47,806 nucleotides of DNA from an uncultured Kiritimatiellota bacterium (GCA_934654805.1 CAKUGW010000006.1:1-47806); one strand, 5' to 3'; shown: positions 14,911 through 25,220, numbered from the stretch's first letter. Numbers and translations are program-made. The notes: generated by a model not told the origin, from the letters alone.

Positions 14911-16509
14911 TCAGGACTGCGAGTAGAGGACCTGGTCGGTCGCCCGGTCGAGGATCGAGAACGCCTCCGGGTGGCGGTGAAGCTCCGAGACGAACGTCAG
15001 GCGCGTGTCGAAGTCCTTCTGCAGCTGGGCGAGAATCGCGCTGTCCTCAGTCTTCAGGCGGTGCATGACCTGCGGCGCGATCACGATCTTCGGCTCGAAA
15101 GGCTTCTTCTCCGCCTCGGCCTTGCGCAGAAGCGCTGTCAGCCGCCGCTGGATCTCGATCGAGATCGCCATCGGCGACTTGACGACGCCGTGGCCCTGGC
15201 AGTACGGGCACTTCGACGTGAGCTGCGAGAGGATCGACGAGTCCTGCCGCTGGCGGCTCATCTCCAGGAGCCCCAGCTCGGAGATCTCCAGCACGTTCGT
15301 CCGCGCGCGGTCGCGCCGGAGCGCCGTCTTGAGCGCGCGGTACACCTCGCGCTGGTGCTTGCGCGATTTCATGTCGATGAGGTCGAGGACGACGAGGCCG
15401 CCGATGTTGCGGAGGCGCAGCTGGCGCGCCACCTCGTCGACCGCCTCCAGGTTCACTTCGCGGATCGCGTCCTCCTGGCTGCCCTTGCCCTTGTAGTGGC
15501 CCGTGTTCACGTCCACGGCGATGAGGGCCTCCGTCTCGTCGATGACGAGGTAGCCGCCCGACTTGAGCGGCACCTGCCGCGCGAAGGCGTCATGCAGCTG
15601 GCGCTCGATGCCGTAGTGGTCGAAGATGCCCGTCTCGCCGTCATAGCGGCGGATCTTCGACCGGGCGCGCCGCGAGATGCGGGCCGTGAGGTCGCGCATC
15701 GACTCGTACGCCTTCTCGTCGTCGATCACGATCGCGTCGACGTCCTCCGTCAGCCAGTCGCGGATCACGCGCTCGCAGAGGTCCGGCTCCTGGAAGATGC
15801 AGCACGGCGTGCGCAGGTTCTTGACGTTGCCCTGCATCTCGTTCCAGACGGACAGGATGTTCCGCAGGTCGCGCGCGAACGCGCGGGCCGAAGCCCCCGC
15901 GCCGACGGTGCGGACGACGAGGCCGACGTTCTCGGGGAGCGGCAGCTTGTCGAGGATCTTCTTCAGGCGGCGGCGCTCCTGCGCGTCGCCGATCTTCTTC
16001 GAGACGCCCCGGATCTTCGTGCCGGGCATCATCACGAGGTAGCGGCCGGGGATCGACAGGTTCGCCGTCACGCGCGGCCCCTTCGTCGAGATCGGCCCCT
16101 TCGTGACCTGCACGATGATCTCGGAGCCGGACGGGAAGCGCTTGGCGATCTCCTGGTCCGTGAGGCGGTTCGCCTTGCGCCCGCCCTTCTGGCCCTTGCG
16201 CTTCTCGGCCTCGTCCTCGTCGTCGAGGAGCGCGTCGGCGTCCGGCGTCATGTCCCAGTAGTGGAGGAAGGCGTTCTTCTTGAGGCCGATGTCGACGAAC
16301 GCGGCCTGGAGGTCGTTCTCCAGGTTCTGGACGCGGCCCTTGAAGACGCTGCCGACGAGGCGCTCCTCCTCGGGGTGCTCGACCATGAACTCCTCGAGGC
16401 GGCCGTTCTCCATGACGGCGACGCGCGTTTCGAGCCTTTCGACGTTGATGATGATTTCGCGCTTCATCTTGGAGCGCTTGAACCAGTTGAGCGGATTGAG
16501 GCTAATCAT
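14911..16509 (-). CDS. rng: Ribonuclease G/E family endoribonuclease
   Basis: 532 residues, the size of RNase G rather than RNase E. An S1-like RNA-binding domain follows an N-terminal MKREIIINVERLETRVAVMENGRL. The DNase I-like core has the Mg-binding Asp333 (AVDVNTG) and Asp379 (LIDMKS), and the zinc-link motif CPYCQGHG lies at 434-441. An acidic insert (DALLDDEDEAEKRK) at about 92-105 breaks the S1 domain. The enzyme matures 16S rRNA and starts mRNA decay. It is the last gene of the shape operon, 12 bases after rodA, with AAAGG before the ATG. RNase G genes often sit next to mre genes. Confidence 0.95.
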   Translation of the reverse strand: MISLNPLNWFKRSKMKREIIINVERLETRVAVMENGRLEEFMVEHPEEERLVGSVFKGRVQNLENDLQAAFVDIGLKKNAFLHYWDMTPDADALLDDEDEAEKRKGQKGGRKANRLTDQEIAKRFPSGSEIIVQVTKGPISTKGPRVTANLSIPGRYLVMMPGTKIRGVSKKIGDAQERRRLKKILDKLPLPENVGLVVRTVGAGASARAFARDLRNILSVWNEMQGNVKNLRTPCCIFQEPDLCERVIRDWLTEDVDAIVIDDEKAYESMRDLTARISRRARSKIRRYDGETGIFDHYGIERQLHDAFARQVPLKSGGYLVIDETEALIAVDVNTGHYKGKGSQEDAIREVNLEAVDEVARQLRLRNIGGLVVLDLIDMKSRKHQREVYRALKTALRRDRARTNVLEISELGLLEMSRQRQDSSILSQLTSKCPYCQGHGVVKSPMAISIEIQRRLTALLRKAEAEKKPFEPKIVIAPQVMHRLKTEDSAILAQLQKDFDTRLTFVSELHRHPEAFSILDRATDQVLYSQS

Positions 16510-16521
16510 GTTGTTTTCCTT

Positions 16522-17673
16522 TTATCTGTGGATGGATACGCTTTGAATGAGGCCGAGGCCGCACATCACCGTGAGGAGAAACGTGCGTCCCGACGAAATG
16601 AACGGAAGGGGCAGGCCCGTGATGGGCACCAGCCCGATGGACATCGCGATGTTGACGTAGACGTGCGCGAAGACGAGCGTCGAGAAGCCGAGCGCGAACA
16701 GCCGCCCGCGCTCGTCCGCCGCGACGGCGGCGACGCGGCATCCGCTGACGAGCAGGACGCCGAAGAGCCCCAGCAGCAGGAGCGACCCCCTGAAGCCCGT
16801 CTCCTCGGCGTAGACGCAGAAGATGAAGTCGTTCATCGAGATGGACGGCGGCAGGTACTTCAGGTGGTTCAGCTCGCCCTTGCCGATGCCCTTGCCCGCA
16901 TAGCCGCCCGAGCCGATCGACAGCTTCGCCTGCCGCAGGTTCCAGCCCGCGCCGCGCAGGTCCTCCTCCGGGAAGAGGAAGACGCGCACGCGCTTGACCT
17001 GGTGCGGCTTCAGCGGCACGCAGCGCAGGATCCGTTCGCGCCGCTCCGGCGCAACGCCCGGCTTCTCCGCCTCGTAGACCGCGCCCAGCACGGCGGCCGC
17101 CGCGAGCCCCCCGGCCGCGAGGAGCGTGACGAGCCCCTTGCGCCAGACGCCCGCGACGAACAGGATCGCCACCGTCGCCGGCACGAGCGTCAGCGTCGTC
17201 CCCAGGTCCGGCTCCGCGAGGATGAGCAGCGCCGGCACGCCGATCAGCGCGGCCGCGAGGCAGAAGCCCCCAAACCCGCCGAGCCACGCGAACCACCGCC
17301 CGCCCAGCAGCGCGGCGAGCAGCGTGATGACGCCGAGCTTCGAGACTTCGCTCGGCTGGAAGAACCAGAGCCACCGCTTGCCGCCGTAGACCTCCTCGCC
17401 GACGAGCAGCACCGCGACGAGGCAGACGAGCGAGACGGCATAGGCCGGCACGGCGAGGAAGTCGAGGTACTTGCGGTAGTCGAACGCGGCGAGCGCGAAG
17501 TAGAGGACGAGCCCGAACGCCGCCGTCGCGAGGTTGCTCCGCCACACGCCGTGGAAGAACGCCGCCGCGCGCGCGTGGCCCGCCGAGTAGATCGTCACCG
17601 TGCCGACGGCGATGAGCGCGAGCATCGCGCCGAAGAGCAGCCAGTCGAACCGCCGGAGGAACCGCCTGATCAT
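16522..17673 (-). CDS. rodA: Rod-shape SEDS glycosyltransferase RodA
   Basis: A 383-residue inner-membrane peptidoglycan polymerase of the SEDS family. Seen in sequence: hydrophobic helices throughout, KLGVITLLAALLGG, the catalytic-loop aspartate in LAEPDLGTTLTLVP, IGSGGYAGKGIGKGELN with LPPSISMNDFIFCVYAEETGF, and the C-terminal GLVPITGLPLPFISSGRT that marks RodA/FtsW. It works with the class B PBP encoded just upstream. The start at 17673 forms an ATGA overlap with that gene, so the pair is translationally coupled. Confidence 0.95.
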   Translation of the reverse strand: MIRRFLRRFDWLLFGAMLALIAVGTVTIYSAGHARAAAFFHGVWRSNLATAAFGLVLYFALAAFDYRKYLDFLAVPAYAVSLVCLVAVLLVGEEVYGGKRWLWFFQPSEVSKLGVITLLAALLGGRWFAWLGGFGGFCLAAALIGVPALLILAEPDLGTTLTLVPATVAILFVAGVWRKGLVTLLAAGGLAAAAVLGAVYEAEKPGVAPERRERILRCVPLKPHQVKRVRVFLFPEEDLRGAGWNLRQAKLSIGSGGYAGKGIGKGELNHLKYLPPSISMNDFIFCVYAEETGFRGSLLLLGLFGVLLVSGCRVAAVAADERGRLFALGFSTLVFAHVYVNIAMSIGLVPITGLPLPFISSGRTFLLTVMCGLGLIQSVSIHR

Positions 17674-19472
17674 GGCAACGCCTCCTTCCCGTCGGCCGCC
17701 TCGTCCGCGAAGAACCGCTTCAGCACCTCGGCGACCTTCGGCGCCGTCGTGCCGCCGCCCGACTCGCCGTTCTCGACCACCATCGCGACGGCGATGCGCG
17801 GCGCGTCCGACGGCGCGTAGGCGATGAACCACGTGTTCTTGCGCCGCCGCGCGCCCGCGCCGACCTCGGCCGTGCCCGTCTTGCCCGACACGGGGACCGG
17901 CACGTCCAGCCCGCCGCGCCAGCCCGTGCCGCGCGACTCGCCGTCGCCCGCGACGACCATGCGCATCCCCTCGCGCACGACGCGCAGGTCGCGTTCGCGG
18001 AACGGCAGCGGACGCCGCTCGGCCGGCGCGTCCGCCCGCAGGCGCGGCGTGACGAGGCAGCCCGTGCCCAGCGCGCCCGCGACGCGCGCCATCTGCAGCG
18101 GCGAGGCGAGCAGCATGCCCTGGCCGATCGACATCTGGATGAGGTCGCCGGCGAACCAGCGCTCGTGGTACTGGCGCTCCTTCCAGTCCGCGTCCGGCAC
18201 GACGCCCGCCATGTCCACGCCGAGGTCGAGGCCCGTCTTCGCGCCGAGGCCGAACGCCCGCGCCGCGCGCACGATCGCGTTCGTGCCGACCTCCGCCGCG
18301 AGGTTGCAGAAGTACGGGTTGCAGCTCTTCATCAGCGCGTGCCGCAGGTCGAGCTCGCCATGCCCCCACCGGCTCGAGCACCGGAGGCGCATGCCGCCGC
18401 GCACGTAGACGCCGTCGCACGGATACGTCGCCGACGCCGGATACCCGGCCGCCAGCGCGGCAAGCGCCGTCACGGGCTTGAACGTCGAGCCGGGCGCGTA
18501 GGCGCCGCCGGAGGCCCGGTTCAGGAGCGGCTTCGCCGGGTCGTCCGCGAGCCGCCGGTAGAGCGCCGGGTCGAGGCGCGGCACGAAGTCGTTCGGGTCG
18601 AACCTCGGCGCGCTCGCGAACGCGAGGACGTCCCCCGTGCGCGGGTCGAGCGCGACGCACGCGCCCACGAGGCCCGCGAGCTGGCGCTCGGCCTCCTGCT
18701 GGAGGCGCACGTCGAGCGCGAGACGCAGGTCGAGGCCCTTCTGCGGCTCCTCGACGACCTGCGTGCGGATCGTGTAGCTGTTCGCGTCGACCGTCAGCAG
18801 GTTCACGCCCGGCACGCCGCGCAGGTAGCTGTCGTAGAAGACCTCCAGCCCCGCGCGGCCGCGCAGCTCCGGCAGGTAGAAGTGGAACCTCTCGCCGGCC
18901 GCGGCCTCGCCCGCGCCGCTGTCGCGCCCGACGTAGCCGAGGAGCTGCGCCGCGAGCGGCCCGAACGGATAGGCCCGCACCTCCTCCGTCGCGACCGCGA
19001 AGCCGGGGTAGTCGCCCTCGTGCTCGGCGAAGACGGCGAGCTCGCGCTCGTCGAGGCCGCGCCAGACGACGAGCGGCATCGCCCGCAGCTGGTGCACGTG
19101 GCGCGCGAGGGCGTTCGTGGACGGCCCCGCCGCGCGGCCGAGCGCGCGGCCGAGCGCGGCGATCGCCTCGCCCATCGCGCGCACGGACTGGTCGTAGCGG
19201 CGACGCTGGAAGCGCGCGGGATCGCAGACGAGGCTCTGCGAGAGGCGGCTCTCCGCCAGCACGCGGCCGCGGCGGTCGAGGATCCGCCCGCGCATCCCGG
19301 CCGTCCGCACGCGCCGCTCGCTCTGGCGGCTCGCCGCGCCCCGGTAGTCCGCCGCGTCCTCGACCTGGAACTCGCGCAGCTTCACGCCCAGCCGCACGAG
19401 GCCGACGACGAACAGCGCCGCCAGCGCCCAGCAGGAGACGAAGCCCACCGTCGCCGCATCAGCCCGCCTCAT
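17670..19472 (-). CDS. mrdA: Penicillin-binding protein 2 (class B transpeptidase)
   Basis: 600 residues with one N-terminal membrane helix (VGFVSCWALAALFVVGLVRL). A PBP dimerisation domain starts at RGRILDRRGRVLAES. The transpeptidase domain has SxxK at Ser329-Lys332 (GSTFKPV), SCN at 383-385 (KSCNPYF) and KTG at 531-533 (SGKTGTAE). All active-site motifs are intact. It cross-links peptidoglycan during side-wall growth together with RodA and MreBCD. The ATG at 19472 overlaps the end of mreD by 14 bases, and the stop overlaps rodA by four. Confidence 0.95.
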   Translation of the reverse strand: MRRADAATVGFVSCWALAALFVVGLVRLGVKLREFQVEDAADYRGAASRQSERRVRTAGMRGRILDRRGRVLAESRLSQSLVCDPARFQRRRYDQSVRAMGEAIAALGRALGRAAGPSTNALARHVHQLRAMPLVVWRGLDERELAVFAEHEGDYPGFAVATEEVRAYPFGPLAAQLLGYVGRDSGAGEAAAGERFHFYLPELRGRAGLEVFYDSYLRGVPGVNLLTVDANSYTIRTQVVEEPQKGLDLRLALDVRLQQEAERQLAGLVGACVALDPRTGDVLAFASAPRFDPNDFVPRLDPALYRRLADDPAKPLLNRASGGAYAPGSTFKPVTALAALAAGYPASATYPCDGVYVRGGMRLRCSSRWGHGELDLRHALMKSCNPYFCNLAAEVGTNAIVRAARAFGLGAKTGLDLGVDMAGVVPDADWKERQYHERWFAGDLIQMSIGQGMLLASPLQMARVAGALGTGCLVTPRLRADAPAERRPLPFRERDLRVVREGMRMVVAGDGESRGTGWRGGLDVPVPVSGKTGTAEVGAGARRRKNTWFIAYAPSDAPRIAVAMVVENGESGGGTTAPKVAEVLKRFFADEAADGKEALP

Positions 19473-19917
19473 CGAGCGCCGCCCCCCTTTCCGCCCAGAG
19501 GTAGACGAGCGAGACCGCCCATGCCGTCACGAAGCCGAGCGGCACGGACACGAGCAGGCGCCCGAAGATGCCGCCGCCGCTCGCGCCCGTCCAGACCCAC
19601 AGCCACAGGAGATAGCCCGGATAGGTGAGGGCCGCCCCCGCGCGCGCGAAGCCGAAGCGGTTCACGCCCCACGCGACGGCGAGGAAGTAGCTCGCGCTCG
19701 CCGCCGCCGGCAAGGCCCCCAGCGCGTCCTCGAACGCCCCGGCGGCAATCGCGAAGACCGAGCGCGTCACGGCCGGGGCGCGCACCGCGACGAGCTGGAC
19801 CAGCACGAGCAGCACCGGGCAGCCGACGCCGAGGGCGCGCGGCAGAAGCTCCTCCGCCCCGGCCCCGAGGACCAGCAGCAGCAGGCAGAAGACGAGCTGG
19901 AGCAGGCTATTTCCCAC
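19459..19917 (-). CDS. mreD: Rod-shape membrane protein MreD
   Basis: About 152 residues, hydrophobic, with five to six likely membrane helices (LLQLVFCLLLLVLGAG, VLLVLVQLVAV, SVPLGFVTAWAVSLVYLW). Sequence identity within this family is low; the call rests on position between mreC and mrdA. No ATG is available. The GTG at 19917, 12 bases after GAGGAGG, is preferred. A TTG at 19938 in the same frame is the alternative, adding seven residues and overlapping mreC by 32 bases. Confidence 0.85.
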   Translation of the reverse strand: MGNSLLQLVFCLLLLVLGAGAEELLPRALGVGCPVLLVLVQLVAVRAPAVTRSVFAIAAGAFEDALGALPAAASASYFLAVAWGVNRFGFARAGAALTYPGYLLWLWVWTGASGGGIFGRLLVSVPLGFVTAWAVSLVYLWAERGAALDEAG

Positions 19918-20697
19918 AGCGGACGAAGACCTCCTCAAGCGTCGAGAACTCGACGGCCGGCAGCACTTCGCCCGTCACCACGCTGTTCGCGTTCGTGTGG
20001 AACTGGGTCCAAGTGCCGATCTCAAGCCCCGGCGGGAAGACGCCGCCCAGGCCGGACGTCAGGACGCGGGCGCGCGCCACCGGGGCCGTCGCGCCGGACA
20101 GGTCGCCCTGCAGGGACCGCAGGACGAGCGCGTCGTCCGTGCCGCCGGACAGGATGCCGCGCACGCGGCCCTCGCCCTCGACGCGGGCGTGGACCTTCAC
20201 CGACGGGTCGGTGAGGGGCGCGACCTCCGCCGTGTGGGCCGTGACGGACACGACGCGGCCGACGAGCCCCTCCGGCACCGCGACCACCGCCCCCTTCCGC
20301 ACGCCCGCGAGCGCGCCGCGGTCGACGCGCAGGAACTCGCGGACGCCCGCCGCGCCGCCGCCGACCGCGAGGACGCCCGCCGCCAGCCACGTCTCCGGCT
20401 CCCGCGCGGCGAGGGACAGGCCCCGCCGGAGCCGCGCGTTCTCCGCCTCCAGCCGCTCCACGTCGCCCCTGAGGATCGCCAGCGCGGCGACCTCGCGCTT
20501 CAGGCGCACGTTCTCCGCCGACGCGGCGGAGGCGGCGAAAAGCCCCTTCACGCGCGACCAGACGCGCGTCACGAACGCGCGCTTCGCGTGCTCGACCGGA
20601 TAGGCCGCCTCGACGGCAATCGCCGGGCAGACGGCCAGGGCCAACGCCCCGACCGCCGCAACCGCGCCAACGATGACCGAACCCGTCGCCTTCGACT

Positions 20698-20701
<4 letters not shown>
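19907..20701 (-). CDS. mreC: Rod-shape-determining protein MreC
   Basis: 264 residues. One membrane helix near the N-terminus (VIVGAVAAVGALALAVCPA) is followed by a coiled coil (ENVRLKREVAALAILRGDVE) and the two beta-barrel domains of MreC (VLRVDRGALAGVRKGAVV, GLVGRVVSVTAHTAEVAPLTDP, LVTSGLGGVFPPGLEIG-like end). It links MreB to the periplasmic wall enzymes. The start is GTG at 20701, fixed by a GTGA overlap with the mreB stop. Confidence 0.9.
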
Positions 20702-21735
<1,034 letters not shown>

Positions 21736-21791
21736 AATGTGCGTAGTTTATGCGATTTTTCGGATTCCGTCAAGGGGACGGCCGCGCAGCG

Positions 21792-23156
21792 CTACCCGAA
21801 GAACGCCTTGTAGAGCGCGCGCACGGCCGCGTCGCGGTCCTGCGTGCGGATGGCGAGCATGAACGACACTTCCGACGAGCCCTGGTTCACCATCGACATC
21901 GAGATGCCCGCCGACGCGAGCGCGAGGCACGCCTTGGCGAGCATGCCGGGCGTGTAGCACATGCCCTCGCCCACGACCATCACCATCGTGAGGTCGCGCT
22001 CGATCGTCACGAAGTCGGGGTCGAGCTGCGCCTTGATCTCGTTGATGATCTTGCGGTCGCGCTCCTTCGGCAGGTACTGGCCCTTGACGACGACGCACTG
22101 TGAGTCGACGCCCGACGGCATGTGTTCGTAGGAAATGCCGTTCTCCTCCAGGATCTGCAGAAGCCGCCGCCCGAAGCCGATCTGGCGGTTCATGAGGTAC
22201 TTCTCGACGACGATGTTGCAGAAGCCGTCCGCCGACGCGATGCCGACGACCGTGCCCGGCACGACGCGCCGCGACTGCTGGATCATCGTGCCCGGTTCGC
22301 TCGGATGGTTCGTGTTGCGGATGTTGATCGGGATGCGCGCCTTGACGGCCGGGATGACCGCGTCGTCGTTGAAGACGCCGAAGCCCGCGTAGGAGAGCTC
22401 GCGCATCTCACGGTACGTCATCGTCGGGATGCCCTCGCCGTCCTTCACCTCCGCGACAATGCGCGGATCGCACGGATAGACCGAATCGACGTCCGTGAAG
22501 TTCTCGTAGACGTCGGCGCAGACGGCCGCCGCGAGGATGGAGCCGGTGATGTCGCTGCCGCCGCGCGGGAACGTCGCGACCTTGCCCTCGCGCGTATAGC
22601 CGAAGAAGCCGGGGTAGATGACGATGCCGTCGAAGTTCGAGAACGCCCGCGCAAGCCGCGCGTAGCTTTCGGGATCAAGCGTCGCGTCGCCGAAATTCCC
22701 CGTGAGGATCATGCCCGTGTCCTTCGGGCTCGCGTAGCGCGCCTTCTTGCCGCGCGCCTCGAAGGCGACGGCGACGAGCTTCGCGTTGTTGTCCTCGCCC
22801 GCCGCCTTCATCAAGTCCATGAACTCGTCCTTCGCGAGCGTCGCGACCTGGGCGATGCGGTCGTGCAGATCCATCTCGATCCGGCGGACGATCTCCTCGC
22901 CGAGGTTCAGCTCCTGCGCCATCTGGGCGTAGCGCTCGACGACCTCGCCGAACGCGCGGTCGGTGTTCTCGCCCTTCAGCGCCGTCTCCGCGAGCGCGAT
23001 GAGGAGATCCGTCACCTTCGTGTCTCCGCTGTGGCGCTTGCCCGGGGCCGAGACGACCACGAGCCGCCGCGCGGGATCCGCGAGGACGATATCGATGACC
23101 TTGTTGAGCTGCGCCGCGTTCGCGAGCGACGAGCCGCCGAATTTGCAGACCTTCAT
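21792..23156 (-). CDS. lysC: Aspartate kinase
   Basis: 454 residues. The kinase domain starts with MKVCKFGGSSLANAAQ, has VVSAPGKRHSGDTKVTDLL, the substrate loop ATFPRGGSDITGSILAAA, and YENFTDVDSVYPCDPR. Two ACT domains follow (VVGIASADGFCNIVVEKY and MVMVVGEGMCYTPGMLAKA). It phosphorylates aspartate, the first step to lysine, methionine, threonine and diaminopimelate, and the ACT domains suggest feedback control. Diaminopimelate supply would fit its place just upstream of the wall-growth operon. The ATG at 23156 is 38 bases after fabG. The gene symbol reflects function only; the isoform is not certain. Confidence 0.93.
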   Translation of the reverse strand: MKVCKFGGSSLANAAQLNKVIDIVLADPARRLVVVSAPGKRHSGDTKVTDLLIALAETALKGENTDRAFGEVVERYAQMAQELNLGEEIVRRIEMDLHDRIAQVATLAKDEFMDLMKAAGEDNNAKLVAVAFEARGKKARYASPKDTGMILTGNFGDATLDPESYARLARAFSNFDGIVIYPGFFGYTREGKVATFPRGGSDITGSILAAAVCADVYENFTDVDSVYPCDPRIVAEVKDGEGIPTMTYREMRELSYAGFGVFNDDAVIPAVKARIPINIRNTNHPSEPGTMIQQSRRVVPGTVVGIASADGFCNIVVEKYLMNRQIGFGRRLLQILEENGISYEHMPSGVDSQCVVVKGQYLPKERDRKIINEIKAQLDPDFVTIERDLTMVMVVGEGMCYTPGMLAKACLALASAGISMSMVNQGSSEVSFMLAIRTQDRDAAVRALYKAFFG

Positions 23157-23194
23157 GTTCAGATTCTTGCCTTTCCCTCTTGACCGAACAGCCG

Positions 23195-23929
23195 TCAGAC
23201 CATGCCGCCGTTGACGGAGATGACCTGGCCCGTCACGTAGGACGACTCGTCGCCCGCCAGCCACGCGACGCAGTTCGCGATGTCCGCCCCCGTGCCGAAC
23301 CGCTTCAGCGGAATCGACTCGGCGTACTGCTTCTTGAGCTCGTCGGGAAGCTGGTCGGTCATCGCCGAGACGATGAACCCCGGCGCGACGGCGTTGCAGC
23401 GCACCTTGCGCGAGCCGAGCTCCTTCGCGACGGTCTTCGTGAGCGCGATCACGCCGCCCTTCGACGCCGTGTAGTTCGCCTGCCCCGCGTTGCCCGTGAT
23501 GCCGACGACGGACGTGATGTTGACGATCGACCCGCCGCACGGCGCGCCGTCCGCCCCCTTGTTCTTCATCATCGGACGCGCCACCGCGCGCGTGAAGAGG
23601 AACGTGCCCTTCAGGTTGATGTCGACGACGAGATCCCAGTCCGCATCGCTCATGCGCATGAGCAGCCCGTCCTTCGTGACGCCCGCATTGTTGACGAGCA
23701 CGTCAATCCGCCCGAACTTCTCCAGCACTTCCTTGACGCAGGCGTCGACATCCGCCGAACTCGAGACGTCGACCTTGCGGCAGTGGGCCGCGCCCTCGCA
23801 CGACTCGATCGACCGCGCGACCGCGACGACCGTCGCGCCCTCGGCGGCGAATTTTTTCACGATGGCCGCGCCAATGCCGCGCGACGCCCCGGTCACGATC
23901 GCGACCTTGCCCTTCAATGTCTCGCCCAT
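23195..23929 (-). CDS. fabG: 3-oxoacyl-ACP reductase
   Basis: 244 residues, a classical short-chain dehydrogenase. The NAD(P)-binding motif GASRGIG is at 14-20 and NNAG at 80-83. The catalytic Ser140, Tyr153 and Lys157 (YTASK) are present. The C-terminus GDESSYVTGQVISVNGGMV is typical of FabG. It reduces 3-oxoacyl-ACP in fatty-acid elongation. The ATG is one base after the fabD stop (TGACATG), so the two are coupled. Confidence 0.95.
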   Translation of the reverse strand: MGETLKGKVAIVTGASRGIGAAIVKKFAAEGATVVAVARSIESCEGAAHCRKVDVSSSADVDACVKEVLEKFGRIDVLVNNAGVTKDGLLMRMSDADWDLVVDINLKGTFLFTRAVARPMMKNKGADGAPCGGSIVNITSVVGITGNAGQANYTASKGGVIALTKTVAKELGSRKVRCNAVAPGFIVSAMTDQLPDELKKQYAESIPLKRFGTGADIANCVAWLAGDESSYVTGQVISVNGGMV

Positions 23930-23930
23930 G

Positions 23931-24851
23931 TCACAGCACCTCCAGCGTGGCGTCCAGCGACGCGAGGTCGGCGACGTTCGCCGTCTTCAGCGCCGCGTCG
24001 ATCTTCTTGACGAGGCCCGACAGCACCTTGCCGGGGCCGAACTCGACGAACGTGTCGCAGCCGAGCGCCTTCGCCGCCGCGACGTCCGCCGCCCAGTTCG
24101 TCGTGCCCGTGACCTGTTCAAGCATGAGCGCCTTGATCGCGCCCGGATCGGACGCGTGCGGCTGGCCCGTCACGTTCGAGAGAACCGGGAACTTCGGCGC
24201 ATGGAACGTGATCCCGTCGAGAACCGGCGCGAGCTTCTCGCGCGCCGGAGCCATGAACGGCGAGTGGAACGCGCCGGCCGTCGCGAGCGGAATCGCCCGC
24301 TTGATGCCAAGCTCCTTCGCCTTCGCCGCCGCCACCGCAATCGCGTCCTTCGAGCCGGACAGCACCTGCTGCGCCGCCGAGTTGACGTTCGCGACCGTGC
24401 AGCCCGTCGCCGCGCAGAGGGCCGTGAGCTGGTCAGGCGTCGCGCCGACGATGGCAATCATGCCGGACGGCGTCGCCGCGCAGGCCTCCTGCATGAAACG
24501 GCCGCGCGCCTCCAGCACCTTCAGCGTCGAATCGAAGTCGAGGACGCCCGCCGCGCAGAGCGCACCCCACTCGCCGAGGGACAGGCCCGCCGCGCAGGCG
24601 AAGGCCGTCGGGCGCTTTTTCTGGAGCGCCGTGTAGGCCGCGTAGCTCGTCACGAAAATCGCGGGCTGGCAGACGTTGGACTTCGTCAGCTCCTCCGCCG
24701 GGCCCTCGAAGCAGATCTTCTTCAGGTCGAAGCCGAGGACGGCGTTCGCCTTGTCGAAAAAGCCCATGATCTCGGGATCCGCCTCGGCGAAGTCCCTGCC
24801 CATGCCGGGGACCTGTGCGCCCTGCCCGGCGAAAATGCAGCACTTGCTCAT
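23931..24851 (-). CDS. fabD: Malonyl-CoA:ACP transacylase
   Basis: 306 residues. The ATG at 24851 gives the standard start CCIFAGQGAQVPGMGRDF with an AGGAAA-type ribosome site. The nucleophile is Ser91 in GLSLGEWGAL, and His196 lies in GAFHSPFM. The oxyanion GQGAQ is at 9-13. It loads malonate onto acyl carrier protein for fatty-acid synthesis. It is first in fabD-fabG-lysC and divergent from the phosphate-transport genes. fabH, acpP and fabF are not in the window. Confidence 0.95.
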   Translation of the reverse strand: MSKCCIFAGQGAQVPGMGRDFAEADPEIMGFFDKANAVLGFDLKKICFEGPAEELTKSNVCQPAIFVTSYAAYTALQKKRPTAFACAAGLSLGEWGALCAAGVLDFDSTLKVLEARGRFMQEACAATPSGMIAIVGATPDQLTALCAATGCTVANVNSAAQQVLSGSKDAIAVAAAKAKELGIKRAIPLATAGAFHSPFMAPAREKLAPVLDGITFHAPKFPVLSNVTGQPHASDPGAIKALMLEQVTGTTNWAADVAAAKALGCDTFVEFGPGKVLSGLVKKIDAALKTANVADLASLDATLEVL

Positions 24852-24941
24852 TCTTTCTGTTTCCTTTCCTGTTTTCCGAAGGCCTCTTGGGGTCGTTTCC
24901 TCTTCCCGCTTGCGTCTTCCTTCTTCCGACTTGTCTCGCAT

Positions 24942-24947
24942 AGTATA
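24942..24947 (-). promoter_or_regulatory. Extended -10 element of the fabD operon
   Basis: The minus strand reads TGGTATACTATG, an extended -10. It is about 90 bases before the fabD start, leaving a true leader with a ribosome site. Confidence 0.55.
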
Positions 24948-25029
24948 CCACACCCCGTGCGCGGGCACAACACGACACGCGCGTCCAACGCCTCCCGCGA
25001 CCTTGACGAACAGGGCTCCCTGCCACGTC

Positions 25030-25083
25030 CTAACGAAATCCTAACAGATTCCTCATTCGGCCCTGACAGTCATTTGCGATAAT
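25030..25083 (+). promoter_or_regulatory. Four-unit Pho-box-like array and -10 box
   Basis: Four direct repeats with exact 11-bp spacing: CTAACGAAATC at 25030, CTAACAGATTC at 25041, CTCATTCGGCC at 25052 and CTGACAGTCAT at 25063. A -10 box TGCGATAAT follows (GATAAT 25078-25083). Known Pho boxes are CTGTCAT-like heptamers repeated every 11 bp, ending just before a -10 box without a proper -35. The genes behind it encode a phosphate cotransporter. PhoB control is inferred from this. Confidence 0.6.
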
Positions 25084-25121
25084 GTGCGGCGACAATGAAG
25101 GAAAAGAAGGAGGAGAAGCGT

Positions 25122-25220
25122 ATGCACAAGGAAATCAAGACCCGAATCGAGGTCGTCGCCGCGCTCGCGGCGGTCGCGGCCCTGTATCTGCTGAACTGGC
25201 TGGCGGGAAACCTGCCGTAA
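25122..25220 (+). CDS. 32-residue single-span membrane peptide before the cotransporter
   Basis: An ATG at 25122 follows GGAGGAG by seven bases, the strongest ribosome site in the area. The peptide has a basic start (MHKEIKTR) and one hydrophobic helix (VVAALAAVAALYLLNWLAG). It ends 13 bases before the cotransporter start, within the same Pho-box-controlled unit. Small single-helix proteins often assist transporters, but no family is recognised. A longer form from ATG 25095 is possible. Confidence 0.65.
   Translation: MHKEIKTRIEVVAALAAVAALYLLNWLAGNLP

Noticed and set aside
14971..17820. Very long plus-strand open frame of 949 codons
   Set aside because: It is antisense to rng and rodA, its translation is Arg/Asp/Leu-rich with no domains, and it has no start signals. 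GC-rich genes make such shadows.
17674..18660. Upstream extension of rodA
   Set aside because: It reads through mrdA in the wrong phase; the true start is the ATG overlapping the mrdA stop.
23157..23540. Upstream extension of the aspartate kinase frame
   Set aside because: MKVCKFGGSS at 23156 is the conserved kinase N-terminus, and the extension is antiphase to fabG.
25063..25068. CTGACA as a -35 box for the phosphate operon
   Set aside because: It is only nine bases from the -10 box. It reads better as the last unit of the 11-bp repeat array.
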